A stretch of 64,000 nucleotides of DNA from an uncultured Modestobacter sp. Its GTDB lineage: Bacteria; Actinomycetota; Actinomycetes; Mycobacteriales; Geodermatophilaceae. Every line of letters begins with the position of its first letter. The first letter of the stretch is position 1. The DNA lies in the NCBI RefSeq assembly GCF_947486615.1, contig NZ_CANKUD010000001.1:434001-498000 (forward strand), read 5' to 3'. Positions 46,562-56,816 of the stretch are shown here, in pieces. A model generated the notes under the pieces. The model saw nothing but the letters and a program-made list of their open reading frames with translations. It did no database searches and was not told the DNA's origin. The translations under genes were made by a program, and so were the position numbers.

Positions 46562-47035
46562 TCACGCCTCTGCGTTGTCCATCCCCAGGAGCAACGTCGT
46601 GATGCACCAGCGGTCCTCGGTGCGTTGGAGGCCGAAGGAGTAGAAGCCGGTGGCGACCGTGCGGGGGTTGCCATCCGCGTTGCTCGTCATCAGCAGGTAG
46701 GCCTGGGCCTGCGCGGTGTCGTGCTGGACGTCGTGCACCGTGACGTTGGTCAGGTGGTGACGACGCTGGTCGGTCTGGGTGCTCATCGACTGCCCGACGA
46801 AGTCGAGGACGGCCCGGCGGCCGGTGACCGGACCGAGGACGACGGCGTCGGCCACGGTGAACTGCCAGGTGACGTCCGCGGTCAGGACGTCGCCGAGCGC
46901 CGCCAGGTCGTGCTGGTCCAGGGCGAAGGCGTAGCGGTTCAGGGTCTGCTGGACAGCAGCCTGCTCGAGCGGGTCGGGTGCGGTGATCGCCGGGAGGTGG
47001 GACCTGCCCCACCCCGGCCTCGCGGTGGTCGTCAC
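46562..47035 (-). CDS. SnoaL/NTF2-like family protein
   Basis: A 157-residue alpha+beta-barrel protein: AAVQQTLNRYAFALDQHDLAALGDVLTADVTW at the N-terminus, GRRAVLDFV, then HHLTNVTVH and ATGFYSFGLQRTEDRWCITTL. This is the SnoaL-like polyketide-cyclase/NTF2 family with varied small-molecule roles. GTG start 1 bp after the oxidoreductase stop, so the two form an operon. Confidence 0.85.
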   Translation of the reverse strand: MTTTARPGWGRSHLPAITAPDPLEQAAVQQTLNRYAFALDQHDLAALGDVLTADVTWQFTVADAVVLGPVTGRRAVLDFVGQSMSTQTDQRRHHLTNVTVHDVQHDTAQAQAYLLMTSNADGNPRTVATGFYSFGLQRTEDRWCITTLLLGMDNAEA

Positions 47036-47036
47036 C

Positions 47037-48047
47037 TCAGGCCACCTCCAGGACGATCTTGCCCTGCAGGTGGCCCTGCTCGGCGTGCTCGTGCGCGGCG
47101 GCGGCGTCCTCCAGCGTGAAGGTGCTGTCGATGGCGATGCGCAGCGTTCCGTCGGCCAACAGCCGCCCGAGCCGGCCGAGCTGGGCGCCGTTGGTGCGCA
47201 CCTGGGTCGCCGAGACGGTGACCCCGCGCTCCGCCGCCTCGGCGGGATCGACCTGGGCCAGGAAGATCGGGAAGAGCGCCCCGCCCCGCTTCAGGGTGGG
47301 CAGGAACCGCCCGCTGCGCGGCCCCCCGACGTTGTCCACCACCAGGTCGACGTCGCGGACGACGTCCTCCGGCCTCTCCCGGGTGTAGTCGATGAACTCA
47401 TCGGCCCCCAGCTCGCGCAGCAGGGTCTCGTGGCGGCCGGAGGCCACCGCGATCACCCGTGCGCCCCGCCACTTCGCCAGCTGCAGTGCGAGGTGTCCGA
47501 CGCCGCCGGCGGCGCCGTTGACCAGCACGGTCGTCCCTGGGGTGATCGGGACCGGCGTGTGCTGGTGCCCCTGGAGCGGGTTGGGGTGGTCGTGTCCCTG
47601 TTCGACGAGGTACTGCCAGGCGGTCAGACCCGACATGGCCACGGCGGCGGCCTGCTGGTGGCTGACGGCGGCGGGCTTGAGGCTCAGCTCGTCCACCGGT
47701 GCGGTCACGTACTCGGCGTACGCCGCGGACCCGAGCTGCGGGAAGCGCAGCATGCCGAAGACCTCGTCACCGACCGCGAAGCGGGTCACTCCCTCGGCGA
47801 CCGCCACCACCACGCCGGAGACGTCGGTGCCGAGGACGTAGGGGAAGGGCAGCTGGGGTCGCATCTCCGGCGGCAGGGCGGTCATGCCCTCACGCAGGTA
47901 CCAGTCCGGCGGGTTCAGCCCGACGGCGTGCACCCGGACGAGGACGTCGTCCGACTGGAGCCGGGGTACGGGCACCTCCTCGTAGCGCAGTACCTCAGGA
48001 CCACCGAACTCGTGGATCTGGACGGCCTTCATGGTCTTCGGCAGCAT
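47037..48047 (-). CDS. Zinc-free medium-chain dehydrogenase (NADPH:quinone oxidoreductase-like)
   Basis: A 336-residue MDR enzyme: MKAVQIHEFGGPEVLRYEEVP, VLGTDVSGVV, GDEVFGMLRF, then the NADPH site LVNGAAGGVGHLALQLAK. It lacks the cysteine cluster of zinc alcohol dehydrogenases. Such enzymes reduce quinones or enones. ATG at 48047 chosen; an ATG five codons later is possible. Divergent from a LysR gene that probably controls it. Confidence 0.88.
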   Translation of the reverse strand: MLPKTMKAVQIHEFGGPEVLRYEEVPVPRLQSDDVLVRVHAVGLNPPDWYLREGMTALPPEMRPQLPFPYVLGTDVSGVVVAVAEGVTRFAVGDEVFGMLRFPQLGSAAYAEYVTAPVDELSLKPAAVSHQQAAAVAMSGLTAWQYLVEQGHDHPNPLQGHQHTPVPITPGTTVLVNGAAGGVGHLALQLAKWRGARVIAVASGRHETLLRELGADEFIDYTRERPEDVVRDVDLVVDNVGGPRSGRFLPTLKRGGALFPIFLAQVDPAEAAERGVTVSATQVRTNGAQLGRLGRLLADGTLRIAIDSTFTLEDAAAAHEHAEQGHLQGKIVLEVA

Positions 48048-48143
48048 CTGGGTTCCCGCTCCTGGTCTGTTGACGTCGCAACGCGCTGTCCGATGAGTGG
48101 AACCCCGGTCGTCGACGTGCGTCCAAGACCTGGTCTGCACGAC

Positions 48144-48176
48144 CCCATGCCAGAACGGCATGGGCCGGCCTAGGGT
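48144..48176. promoter_or_regulatory. LysR operator palindrome and leaderless promoter
   Basis: CCCATGCC-AGAAC-GGCATGGG (48144-48164) is a perfect 8-bp inverted repeat in the divergent gap. TAGGGT (48171-48176) ends six bases before the LysR GTG, fitting a leaderless mRNA. The palindrome covers the -35 position, as expected for autorepression and control of the divergent operon. Confidence 0.6.
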
Positions 48177-48182
48177 GGCGGC

Positions 48183-49127
48183 GTGAACGACCTCGGGATG
48201 GACCTGGAACTCCGGCTGGTGCGGTACTTCACCGTCGTGGCCGAGCACCTCAGCTTCGCCAAGGCCGCCGAGGAGCTCCACCTGGCGCAGCCGTCGCTGA
48301 GCAGGCAGATCCAGCGCCTGGAGAAGCGCCTCGGCGTGCGCTTGCTCGAGCGCACTCCTCGTGGCAACCACCTCACCGACGCCGGCGCGGCGTTCCTGCC
48401 CGAGGCCAGAGCGCTGCTGAGGTCAGCCCACCGGGCCGCCCAGACGGCTCGTGCCCACTCCTCCCGAGGGCACATCACCATCGGTTACGTCGACGACCTC
48501 ATCATCACGACCGCAGTCCGGGAACTGCGGGCGCACCGCCCGGATGCGGTGGTCGAGACCCGCCACCTCACGTGCAGCGGGTTGTCGTCCTTCGAGGACG
48601 GCCGGGTGGACCTCCTGGTGGCCCGCACACCCCTCCCCTTCCCGACCGGTGACGTGTGGACGAAGGTCCTCTACCGGGAGGCCCGCCTTCTCGTGGTCCC
48701 GACAGGGCATCCCCTGGCCGCGCGCACGTCCGTGTCGGTCGACGAGCTGACCTTCGAGACGCCCTACGCCTGCGCCATCGCCGACGGCCTCCCGGCCGAC
48801 GGGTGGACGGCCTACCGCCTGCTCGGACGCGAACCGATGGACCGCGACCAGACGCCCGAGAGCTTCGAGGACAGGCTGGAACTCGTCGCCAGTGGGCGAG
48901 CCATCGGCATCCAGCCGGCCGGGGACCGGCGCACCGTGCTGCACCCCGGGATCACGACCGTCCCGCTGGTGGGTGCCCCGGACAGCGAGGTCGTCCTGGC
49001 GGGTCGGGTCGACGACCGCAACCCGCTGGTCGGAGCGTTCTCAGCGATTGCCGCCAGCCACCTCGCCGGTCCGCTCCGGGACCGGACGGCAGGCGATCGA
49101 GGGGTCCCCGTCAGCACGTCGGAGTGA
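48183..49127 (+). CDS. LysR-family transcriptional regulator
   Basis: A 314-residue LTTR. The N-terminal helix-turn-helix reads YFTVVAEHLSFAKAAEELHLAQPSLSRQIQRLE, with the effector-binding domain from about residue 90. Divergent from the SnoaL/quinone-oxidoreductase operon with a palindrome in the shared promoter, so it likely activates those genes with an aromatic or electrophile ligand. GTG start. Confidence 0.9.
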   Translation: MNDLGMDLELRLVRYFTVVAEHLSFAKAAEELHLAQPSLSRQIQRLEKRLGVRLLERTPRGNHLTDAGAAFLPEARALLRSAHRAAQTARAHSSRGHITIGYVDDLIITTAVRELRAHRPDAVVETRHLTCSGLSSFEDGRVDLLVARTPLPFPTGDVWTKVLYREARLLVVPTGHPLAARTSVSVDELTFETPYACAIADGLPADGWTAYRLLGREPMDRDQTPESFEDRLELVASGRAIGIQPAGDRRTVLHPGITTVPLVGAPDSEVVLAGRVDDRNPLVGAFSAIAASHLAGPLRDRTAGDRGVPVSTSE

Positions 49128-49339
49128 CCCGCCCTCCGGACCGTCGGGCCGCGAGGACAGTCGATGTGCTCACCTGACAAGCCGCACGTCTGCCGGCGGC
49201 TGGGCCTCCCACCCGCATGTTCCTCAGCAGGTCAGCACGCCGCCGAGCACGGCCGGCCCGGCTTCACGAGTACGACCATCACCGCGACCGGAGGCCGCCC
49301 ACCCGTCACCCGCGTGACCGGGCTGTCCCATCAGTACGG

Positions 49340-50170
49340 CTAGCCCAGCAGCGCGGTGCGCAGCTCCTCGGCGTCGGCACGCACCTGGGACAGGATCGGG
49401 GCGACGTCCCGCTCCCGCAGCTGGCCGCAGCTGACCCGCTCGATCGCGGTCTCCTGGTGGTCGCCGTCGGTGAGCCGGCCGGCCACCTCGAACGCCGACC
49501 GCAGCAGCGCGCCGGCGAAGGAGGCACCGTCGTCGACCTGGGTGAGCGGCACCAGCATCCCGGCGGGGAAGCCCCACTGCTCCAGGGCCACCGCGGTCAG
49601 CCGGAGAGCGGAGATGCCGTACCGGTGCACCTCCGCCGTCCGGCGTCCGGCGAAGGACCGCTGGGTGGTCCACAGCTCGGCGTAGCCGTCCGGGTCGTTG
49701 TGGTGCAGCAGCGCCACGCCCATCTGCGCCAGCAGCCCGAGGCACAGGGCGTCCTGCGGTCGCTCGGCGAACCGCGGCGCGAGGGTGGAGGCGGCCAGCG
49801 CCAGGCTGGTGCTCACCTCCCAGAAGTCCTCGGGCAGCCGCGACTCGTCGTCCAGGTCGGTGAGGGCGACGGTGGCCATCGTGCGCACGGTGGCGAAGCC
49901 GACGACGGTGACGGCGAACTGCAGCGAGGTGACCCGGCCGCGCATGCCGTAGAAGGCGGAGTTGGCCAGCTTCATCACCCGGCTGGCCAGCGCCACGTCG
50001 GCGCCGAGCATCCGGGACAGCTCCTTGGCGCTGACCCGGTCGGAGTTGGCCTCCGAGACGATCTGGGCGGCCACCGGTCGCTGGGCGGCCATGCTGTCGA
50101 TGCTCGCCAGCACCCGCTCCAGGTCGAAGACCGGGGCGACGGTCAGGGACGGTGCGGCGGACGGGGTCAC
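49340..50170 (-). CDS. HDOD domain signalling protein
   Basis: A 276-residue HDOD protein: RPVAAQIVSEANSDRVSAKELSRMLGADVALASRVMKLANSAFYG, then LQFAVTVVGFATVRTMATVAL and LCLGLLAQMGVALL. HDOD domains resemble HD phosphohydrolases without catalytic residues and act in signalling. GTG overlaps the GGDEF-EAL stop by 4 bp, so the two are co-expressed and probably share a c-di-GMP pathway. Confidence 0.88.
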   Translation of the reverse strand: MTPSAAPSLTVAPVFDLERVLASIDSMAAQRPVAAQIVSEANSDRVSAKELSRMLGADVALASRVMKLANSAFYGMRGRVTSLQFAVTVVGFATVRTMATVALTDLDDESRLPEDFWEVSTSLALAASTLAPRFAERPQDALCLGLLAQMGVALLHHNDPDGYAELWTTQRSFAGRRTAEVHRYGISALRLTAVALEQWGFPAGMLVPLTQVDDGASFAGALLRSAFEVAGRLTDGDHQETAIERVSCGQLRERDVAPILSQVRADAEELRTALLG

Positions 50171-52281
50171 GTCAGCTCCAGGTCGGGGTGTCGGTCGGAC
50201 GGGTGGGTGGTCGCCGGGCGGTCGGCGAACCAGGTGGCGGCGTCGTCACCGGTGAGCGGGGCGGCGAGGCTGAAGCCCTGCAGGTAGGTCGCGCCGAGCC
50301 GGGCCAGCTCCTCGGCCTGCTCCCGGGTCTCCACGCCCTCGGCCACGGTGCACAGGCCCAAGCTGCGGGCCAGCGCGATGACCGCGGAGGTGATCTCGGC
50401 GTGCCCGTCGGCCAGCTCGGCGACGAAGGAGCGGTCGACCTTGAGGCAGTCGACCGGCAGGTGGCGCAGGTAGGCCAGCGAGGAGTAGCCGGTGCCGAAG
50501 TCGTCGATGGAGACCTGCACGCCCAGGTCGCGCAGCTGCAGCAGCACGGCGCGGGCCGAGGCGGGGTCCTTCATCAGGGCCGACTCGGTGATCTCGATGG
50601 ACAGCCGGCTCGGTTCCAGCCCGTGGCGCAGCAGCGCCGACTGCACGTGGCCGGGCAGGTTCACGTCCAGCTGCAGGGCCGAGACGTTCACGTTGGCCTG
50701 CTGCGGGGCGGCCGTGCCCAGCCGGTCGTCCCAGGCGGCCAGCTGCCGGCAGGTCTCGTCGAGCACCAGCAGGCCCAGCGCGGAGACCAGGCCGCTCTCC
50801 TCGGCCAGCGGGACGAAGGTGCTGGGGCTGATCGCGCCACGCTCGGGGTGGTGCCAGCGGGCGAGTGACTCCACGGCCACCGCGGAGCCGTCGGCGGTGC
50901 TGAAGATCGGCTGGTACATCAGCGTGATGTCGCGCCGGTCGATCGCCTCGCGGAGGTCGGCTACCAGCCGCAGCTTGTCCCGCGCCTGGGCCCGGGCCTC
51001 GGAGTCCAGCACGGTGATCCGGCCCTTGCCGCCGGCCTTGGCCTGGTACATGGCGATGTCGCAGTCCCGGATCAGCTCCTCCGCCGCCCGGTGCTCCGCG
51101 GTCTGCACGGTGACCCCGACGCTGGCCCGCGGGTGCAGCTCGACCCCGGAGAGGGTGAGCGGCCGGTGCAGCGCCACCCCGATCCGCTCGGCCAGCGCCA
51201 CCGCGTCGTCCTCGGTGACGTGCTGGCAGACGACGACGAACTCGTCACCGCCGAAGCGGGCCACCAGGTCGCCGGGGCGGACGGTGCTCCGCAGCCGGTC
51301 GGCGATCTCCACCAGCAGCGCGTCCCCGGCGGTGTGCCCGAGCGAGTCGTTGACCACCTTGAAGTTGTCCAGGTCCAGGAAGATGCAGGCCAGCCCGCCG
51401 GCACCGGGCCGGAAGCGCTCGGCGACGTGCTCGGCCAGCAGGGTGCGGTTGGGCAGCCCGGTCAGCGGGTCGTGGTTGGCCTGGTAGGCCAGCCGGGCCT
51501 CGAAGGCCAGTCGGTCGGTGATGTCCTCGATGGTGCCGACGAAGCCGGCACCGACCCCCGGGGTGAACACGTGGGCGAAGCGGATCACCGTGCAGCGCTC
51601 GGTGCCGTCGTCCCGGACCAGCCGGGCACGCACCTCCCGGTCGCCGCCCTCGAGCACCGCCATGGCCTGCTCGATCACCTGCTCCAGGTCCTCGGCGTGC
51701 ACGGCGTCCAGCCACCCGGTCCCCAGCAACTGCTCGGCCTGCCGGCCCACCAGGGCGCAGAAGGCGTCGTTGACGTGCGCGAGCCGCATGCCCTGCTCCG
51801 ACAGCAGGGTCGGCACCGGCGAACGCTCGGTGAGGGTGGCGAAGCGGCGCTCGTGCGCATCGGCGGTGGCCCGCAGCGCCTGCTCGGCCTCGTTGGCGGT
51901 GGCGTGCAGCCGCACCGTCCAGCGCTTGCCGGCCGGGGGCGGCACCGGCACCGCGGAGACCGCGCAGTCCAGCAGGGCACCGCTGGCGCAGCGCACCGGC
52001 AGCGTCATGTGCACCGTGCGCTCCCGGCGCAGCAGCAGCTTGAGCTCACCGCCGCGCAGCGAGGGCAGCAGCTGCTCCACCGGCACGGCGAGCAGGTCGG
52101 CTCCGCCGTAGCCGAGCAGCGTTCCGGTCCGCTCGTTGCTCCAGCTCACCCGGAGCACGCCGTCCACCTGCTCGACGACGAGGATGGCCATGGCGTCGCT
52201 GACGCTCACCCCGTGGAAGACCGCGGCGACGACCTCCGGGGAGGCCGACGGTTCGCTGACCGTCCGCGTGCGTGCAGCCAC
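50167..52281 (-). CDS. PAS-GGDEF-EAL cyclic-di-GMP enzyme
   Basis: A 704-residue protein. Two PAS-like sensory regions occupy about residues 20-270. The cyclase domain has DPLTGLPNR and RFGGDEF, with YQAKAGGKGR near its end. The phosphodiesterase domain begins AIDRRDITLMYQPIFS and has ESLARW, NVNVSALQL, IEITESALM and DDFGTGYSS. Both active-site motifs appear intact, so synthesis and breakdown of c-di-GMP are both possible. GTG start with GGAGGAGG five bases upstream. Followed by the HDOD gene. Confidence 0.92.
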   Translation of the reverse strand: MAARTRTVSEPSASPEVVAAVFHGVSVSDAMAILVVEQVDGVLRVSWSNERTGTLLGYGGADLLAVPVEQLLPSLRGGELKLLLRRERTVHMTLPVRCASGALLDCAVSAVPVPPPAGKRWTVRLHATANEAEQALRATADAHERRFATLTERSPVPTLLSEQGMRLAHVNDAFCALVGRQAEQLLGTGWLDAVHAEDLEQVIEQAMAVLEGGDREVRARLVRDDGTERCTVIRFAHVFTPGVGAGFVGTIEDITDRLAFEARLAYQANHDPLTGLPNRTLLAEHVAERFRPGAGGLACIFLDLDNFKVVNDSLGHTAGDALLVEIADRLRSTVRPGDLVARFGGDEFVVVCQHVTEDDAVALAERIGVALHRPLTLSGVELHPRASVGVTVQTAEHRAAEELIRDCDIAMYQAKAGGKGRITVLDSEARAQARDKLRLVADLREAIDRRDITLMYQPIFSTADGSAVAVESLARWHHPERGAISPSTFVPLAEESGLVSALGLLVLDETCRQLAAWDDRLGTAAPQQANVNVSALQLDVNLPGHVQSALLRHGLEPSRLSIEITESALMKDPASARAVLLQLRDLGVQVSIDDFGTGYSSLAYLRHLPVDCLKVDRSFVAELADGHAEITSAVIALARSLGLCTVAEGVETREQAEELARLGATYLQGFSLAAPLTGDDAATWFADRPATTHPSDRHPDLELT

Positions 52282-52523
52282 GCCCACCTCCTCCGTCGTC
52301 CACCGGGCGCGACAGCGCGTCCCGACCACAGCGTCGACCCCCGACCTCCCGCTCTCCAGCCGATCCGGGGTACTTCCCCCCAACGGGGCGGGTGGCCCGT
52401 TGGCGACCACGCGCGGTCACCGACGGCGCGTCCCCGGACCCCGGGTTACCGCCGAGTAGGGAATGTGGGATGTTCGTCGCATCCACGTCGAGACGGCAGA
52501 GCTGCCGTCAGGAATGAGGTCCC

Positions 52524-53699
<1,176 letters not shown>

Positions 53700-53706
53700 T
53701 CTGACC

Positions 53707-54846
53707 ATGGAGTTCAGCTACGACGACGAGCAGAACGGCCTGCGCGAGGCGGTGAGCGGGCTGCTGGCCCGCGCCTACTCCGACAGCGAGCAGCGCCGGC
53801 GGGTGGTCGCCACCGACCCCGGCTTCGACGAGAAGACCTGGAGCCGGCTGGCCGAGATGGGCCTGCTGGGCCTGCCGTTCGCCGAGGCGGACGGCGGCAT
53901 GGGGGCCGGCCCGGTGGAGGTGTCCATCGTCGCCGAGGAGATCGGCCGGGTGCTCGCGCCCGAGCCGTTCGTGGAGGCGGTCGTGCTCGCCGGTGGGCTG
54001 GTGTCCGACCTGGGCACCGACGCGCAGCGGGCCGAGGTGCTCGGGGCGCTCGCCGAGGGCACGCTCCTGCCGGCCTTCGCGCACGCCGAGGTCGGCACCC
54101 GCTGGGAGCCGTCGGCCCGTGCGGTGACCGCGACCGAGGACGGCGGGTCCTGGACGCTGACCGGGGTCAAGGAGCCGGTGCCCAACGGTGCCCGCGCCGA
54201 CCTGCTGGTGGTCAGCGCGGTCGCCGAGGGCGTCACCCGGCTGTTCCTGGTGCAGGGCGACGCGGCGGGCCTGACCCGCACCGGCCACCGCAACCACGAC
54301 GGCACCCGGTCGGCCCGGGTCGAGTTCGCCGGCACTCCCGCCCAGCCGCTGGGCGAAGGCGCCGGCGACCAGGCGGCGGCCATCGAGAAGGCGCAGGCGC
54401 GGGCCCGGGTGGCCTACGGCCACGAGGCGCTGGGGGCGATGGAGACGGCGCTGACCACGACGGCGGAGTACCTCAAGACGCGCAAGCAGTTCGGCGTCCC
54501 GCTGAGCAAGTTCCAGGCGCTCACCTTCCGGGCCGCGGACATGTACGTGTCGCTGGAGCTGGCTCGGAGCACCGTCATGTGGGCCACCCTGGTGGTCGAC
54601 GCCGACGGTGACGTGGTCGCGGCCGCCGACCGCGCCCGGCTGCAGGCCAGCCGGGCGAGCCGGCACATCGGCAAGGAGGCGATCCAGCTGCACGGCGGGA
54701 TCGGGGTGACCGCCGAGTACTCGGTGGGCCACTACACCTCCCGGCTCACCGCGCTGGACCACCTGCTCGGGGACGGCGACTGGGCCCTGGCCCGGCTCTC
54801 CCGCACCGTCGGCGAGCACGAGACGGTCGACCCGCTGCGGTCCTGA
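53707..54846 (+). CDS. Acyl-CoA dehydrogenase (second of a pair)
   Basis: A 379-residue homologue: MEFSYDDEQNGLREAVSGLLAR, MGLLGLPFAEADGGMG, TRKQFGVPLSKFQALTFRAADMY and HGGIGVTAEYSVGHYTSRL. Starts 7 bp after the first dehydrogenase. Typical of the second FadE subunit, which may keep FAD contacts but contribute fewer catalytic residues. Followed by a strong terminator. Confidence 0.9.
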   Translation: MEFSYDDEQNGLREAVSGLLARAYSDSEQRRRVVATDPGFDEKTWSRLAEMGLLGLPFAEADGGMGAGPVEVSIVAEEIGRVLAPEPFVEAVVLAGGLVSDLGTDAQRAEVLGALAEGTLLPAFAHAEVGTRWEPSARAVTATEDGGSWTLTGVKEPVPNGARADLLVVSAVAEGVTRLFLVQGDAAGLTRTGHRNHDGTRSARVEFAGTPAQPLGEGAGDQAAAIEKAQARARVAYGHEALGAMETALTTTAEYLKTRKQFGVPLSKFQALTFRAADMYVSLELARSTVMWATLVVDADGDVVAAADRARLQASRASRHIGKEAIQLHGGIGVTAEYSVGHYTSRLTALDHLLGDGDWALARLSRTVGEHETVDPLRS

Positions 54847-54854
54847 ACGCAGGC

Positions 54855-54896
54855 GACGAGCGCCCCTCCGGTTCCCCGACCGGAGGGGCGTTCGTC
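54855..54896. terminator. Hairpin terminator after acyl-CoA dehydrogenase pair
   Basis: An 18-bp stem with one G-T pair and a 6-base loop, nine bases after the stop codon. Among the strongest hairpins in the window. Confidence 0.8.
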
Positions 54897-54948
54897 GTCT
54901 CCGGGGGCCGGGGAATGGACCGTGGTCGGGTACGGTTCCACCGGCCAG

Positions 54949-54966
54949 TAGTTGCACTCTCAACCA
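54949..54966. promoter_or_regulatory. Candidate RosR/MarR-type redox operator
   Basis: TAGTTGCACTCTCAACCA contains GTTG-n6-CAAC. It aligns with the corynebacterial RosR consensus TTGTTGAYRYRTCAACWA at most core positions. RosR is a redox-sensitive MarR regulator controlling FMN reductases and luciferase-like monooxygenases, the same gene types that follow here. No MarR gene is in the window. Confidence 0.45.
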
Positions 54967-54994
54967 GTGCGGCTCAGACGAGAGGGAGCACGCC

Positions 54995-56140
54995 ATGCAG
55001 TTCGGGATCTTCACCGTCGGCGACGTCACGCCCGACCCGACGACGGGCCGCACGCCCACCGAGGCCGAGCGGGTGAAGTCGCTGATCGCGATCGCGCTCA
55101 AGGCCGAGGAGGTGGGCCTGGACGTCTTCGCCCAGGGCCAGCACCACAACCCGCCCTTCGTGGTCTCCTCCCCCACCACGACGCTGGGCTACATCGCCGC
55201 CAAGACCGAGAAGCTGGTCCTGTCGACGTCCACGACGCTGATCACCACCACCGACCCGGTGAAGATCGCCGAGGACTTCGCGACGCTGCAGCACGTCTCC
55301 GACGGCCGCGTCGACCTGATGATGGGCCGCGGCAACACCGGCCCGGTCTACCCGTGGTTCGGCAAGGACATCCGCGACGGCATCCCGCTGGCGGTGGAGA
55401 ACTACCAGCTGCTGCGCCGGCTGTGGCGCGAGGACGTCGTCGACTGGACCGGCCAGTTCCGCACCCCGCTGCAGGGCTTCACCTCCACCCCGCGCCCGCT
55501 GGACGGCGTCCCGCCGTTCGTCTGGCACGGGTCGATCCGCAGCCCGCAGATCGCCGAGCAGGCGGCCTACTACGGCGACGGCTTCTTCCACAACCACATC
55601 TTCTGGCCGGCCGAGCACACCCAGCGGATGGTGGAGTACTACCGCCGCCGCTTCGAGCACTACGGCCACGGCAGCGCCGACCAGGCGATCGTCGGGCTGG
55701 GCGGCCAGGTCTTCATGCGGAAGAACAGCCAGGACGCCGTCCGGGAGTTCCGGCCCTACTTCGACAACGCCCCGGTCTACGGCGGTGGCCCCTCGCTGGA
55801 GGAGTTCACCAGCCAGACCCCGCTGACCGTCGGGTCCCCGGAGCAGGTGATCGAGCGGACGCTGGGCTTCCGCGACTACGTCGGTGACTACCAGCGGCAG
55901 CTGTTCCTCATCGACCACGCCGGGCTGCCGCTGAAGACGGTGCTCGAGCAGCTGGACATCCTCGGCGAGGAGGTCGTGCCCGTGCTCCGGCGCGAGTTCG
56001 CCGCGCTCAAGCCGGCGCACGTGCCGGACGCCCCGACCCACGCCAGCCTGGTGGCCGCCGCCGGCGGCGGGCGGATGAGCACCGTGCACGCCGCCGACGA
56101 CGTCACCGGCCGGACCGTCGAGACGGCGGCGCAGGCGTGA
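54995..56140 (+). CDS. FMN-dependent luciferase-like monooxygenase, CE1758 family
   Basis: A 381-residue TIM-barrel flavin monooxygenase: MQFGIFTVGDVTPDP, DVFAQGQHHNPPFVVSSPT, TLQHVSDGRVDLMMGRGNTG and SIRSPQIAEQAAYYGDGFF. Matches the CE1758 group, always beside a CE1759 FMN reductase that supplies reduced flavin. ATG with GAGGGAG upstream. Substrate unknown; oxidative-stress response is inferred from the upstream site. Confidence 0.9.
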   Translation: MQFGIFTVGDVTPDPTTGRTPTEAERVKSLIAIALKAEEVGLDVFAQGQHHNPPFVVSSPTTTLGYIAAKTEKLVLSTSTTLITTTDPVKIAEDFATLQHVSDGRVDLMMGRGNTGPVYPWFGKDIRDGIPLAVENYQLLRRLWREDVVDWTGQFRTPLQGFTSTPRPLDGVPPFVWHGSIRSPQIAEQAAYYGDGFFHNHIFWPAEHTQRMVEYYRRRFEHYGHGSADQAIVGLGGQVFMRKNSQDAVREFRPYFDNAPVYGGGPSLEEFTSQTPLTVGSPEQVIERTLGFRDYVGDYQRQLFLIDHAGLPLKTVLEQLDILGEEVVPVLRREFAALKPAHVPDAPTHASLVAAAGGGRMSTVHAADDVTGRTVETAAQA

Positions 56141-56754
56141 CCACCCGCACGCTGGCCGTGGTCAGCGCCGGGTTGAGCAACCCCAGCTCGACCCGGCTGC
56201 TGGCCGACCGGCTCACCACCGCCACCGTCGAGGCGCTGCGGGCCCGCGGCGACGACACGACCGTCGAGGTCGTGGAGCTGCGCGGGCACGCCCGCGACCT
56301 CGCCGACGCCCTGGTCACCGGGTTCCCCAACACCGAGCTGCAGGCGGCGATCGACACGGTGGTCGGCGCCGACGCGGTGATCGCGGTGACCCCGGTGTTC
56401 TCCGCCTCCTACAGCGGGCTGTTCAAGACGTTCTTCGACGTCCTGGACAAGGACGCGCTGATCGGCACCCCGGTACTGCTGGGCGCCACGGCCGGGACGG
56501 CGCGGCACTCGCTGGCCATCGAGTTCGCCATGCGCCCGCTGTTCGCCTACCTGCGGGCGCTGCCGGTGCCCACCGGGGTGTTCGCGGCGGCCGAGGACTG
56601 GGCCGGCGGCGGCAGCGGCGCCCTGTCCGGCCGGATCGACCGGGCAGCCGGGGAGCTGGCCGACGTCGTCACCGGCCGCCCCGCGGCGACCCGCCCGGAC
56701 GACCCCTTCGCCGACCCGACGACGTCCTTCGAGGAGCTCCTCAAGGGCAACTGA
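56137..56754 (+). CDS. NAD(P)H-dependent FMN reductase, CE1759 family
   Basis: A 205-residue flavodoxin-like reductase: LAVVSAGLSNPSSTRLLADRL (phosphate loop), VTPVFSASYSGLFKTFFDVLD and GATAGTARHSLAIEFAMRP. It makes FMNH2 for the preceding monooxygenase. GTG overlaps the monooxygenase stop by 4 bp. Confidence 0.9.
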   Translation: MTTRTLAVVSAGLSNPSSTRLLADRLTTATVEALRARGDDTTVEVVELRGHARDLADALVTGFPNTELQAAIDTVVGADAVIAVTPVFSASYSGLFKTFFDVLDKDALIGTPVLLGATAGTARHSLAIEFAMRPLFAYLRALPVPTGVFAAAEDWAGGGSGALSGRIDRAAGELADVVTGRPAATRPDDPFADPTTSFEELLKGN

Positions 56755-56760
56755 CGGCTC

Positions 56761-56792
56761 GGGGCGGTCATGTTCGCGAACATGGCCGCCCC
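56761..56792. terminator. Bidirectional hairpin terminator
   Basis: A 14-bp stem (one G-T pair) closing on a 4-base loop, between convergent stops at 56754 and 56817. Its apex contains the palindrome ATGTTCGCGAACAT. Confidence 0.75.
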
Positions 56793-56816
56793 GGGGACCG
56801 CGGCCGACGCCTGGGA

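Noticed and set aside
52463-52500. Imperfect inverted repeat (GGATG…CATCC) before the acyl-CoA dehydrogenase pair
   Set aside because: Short arms with a 7-bp spacer in GC-rich DNA; too weak to call an operator without comparison.
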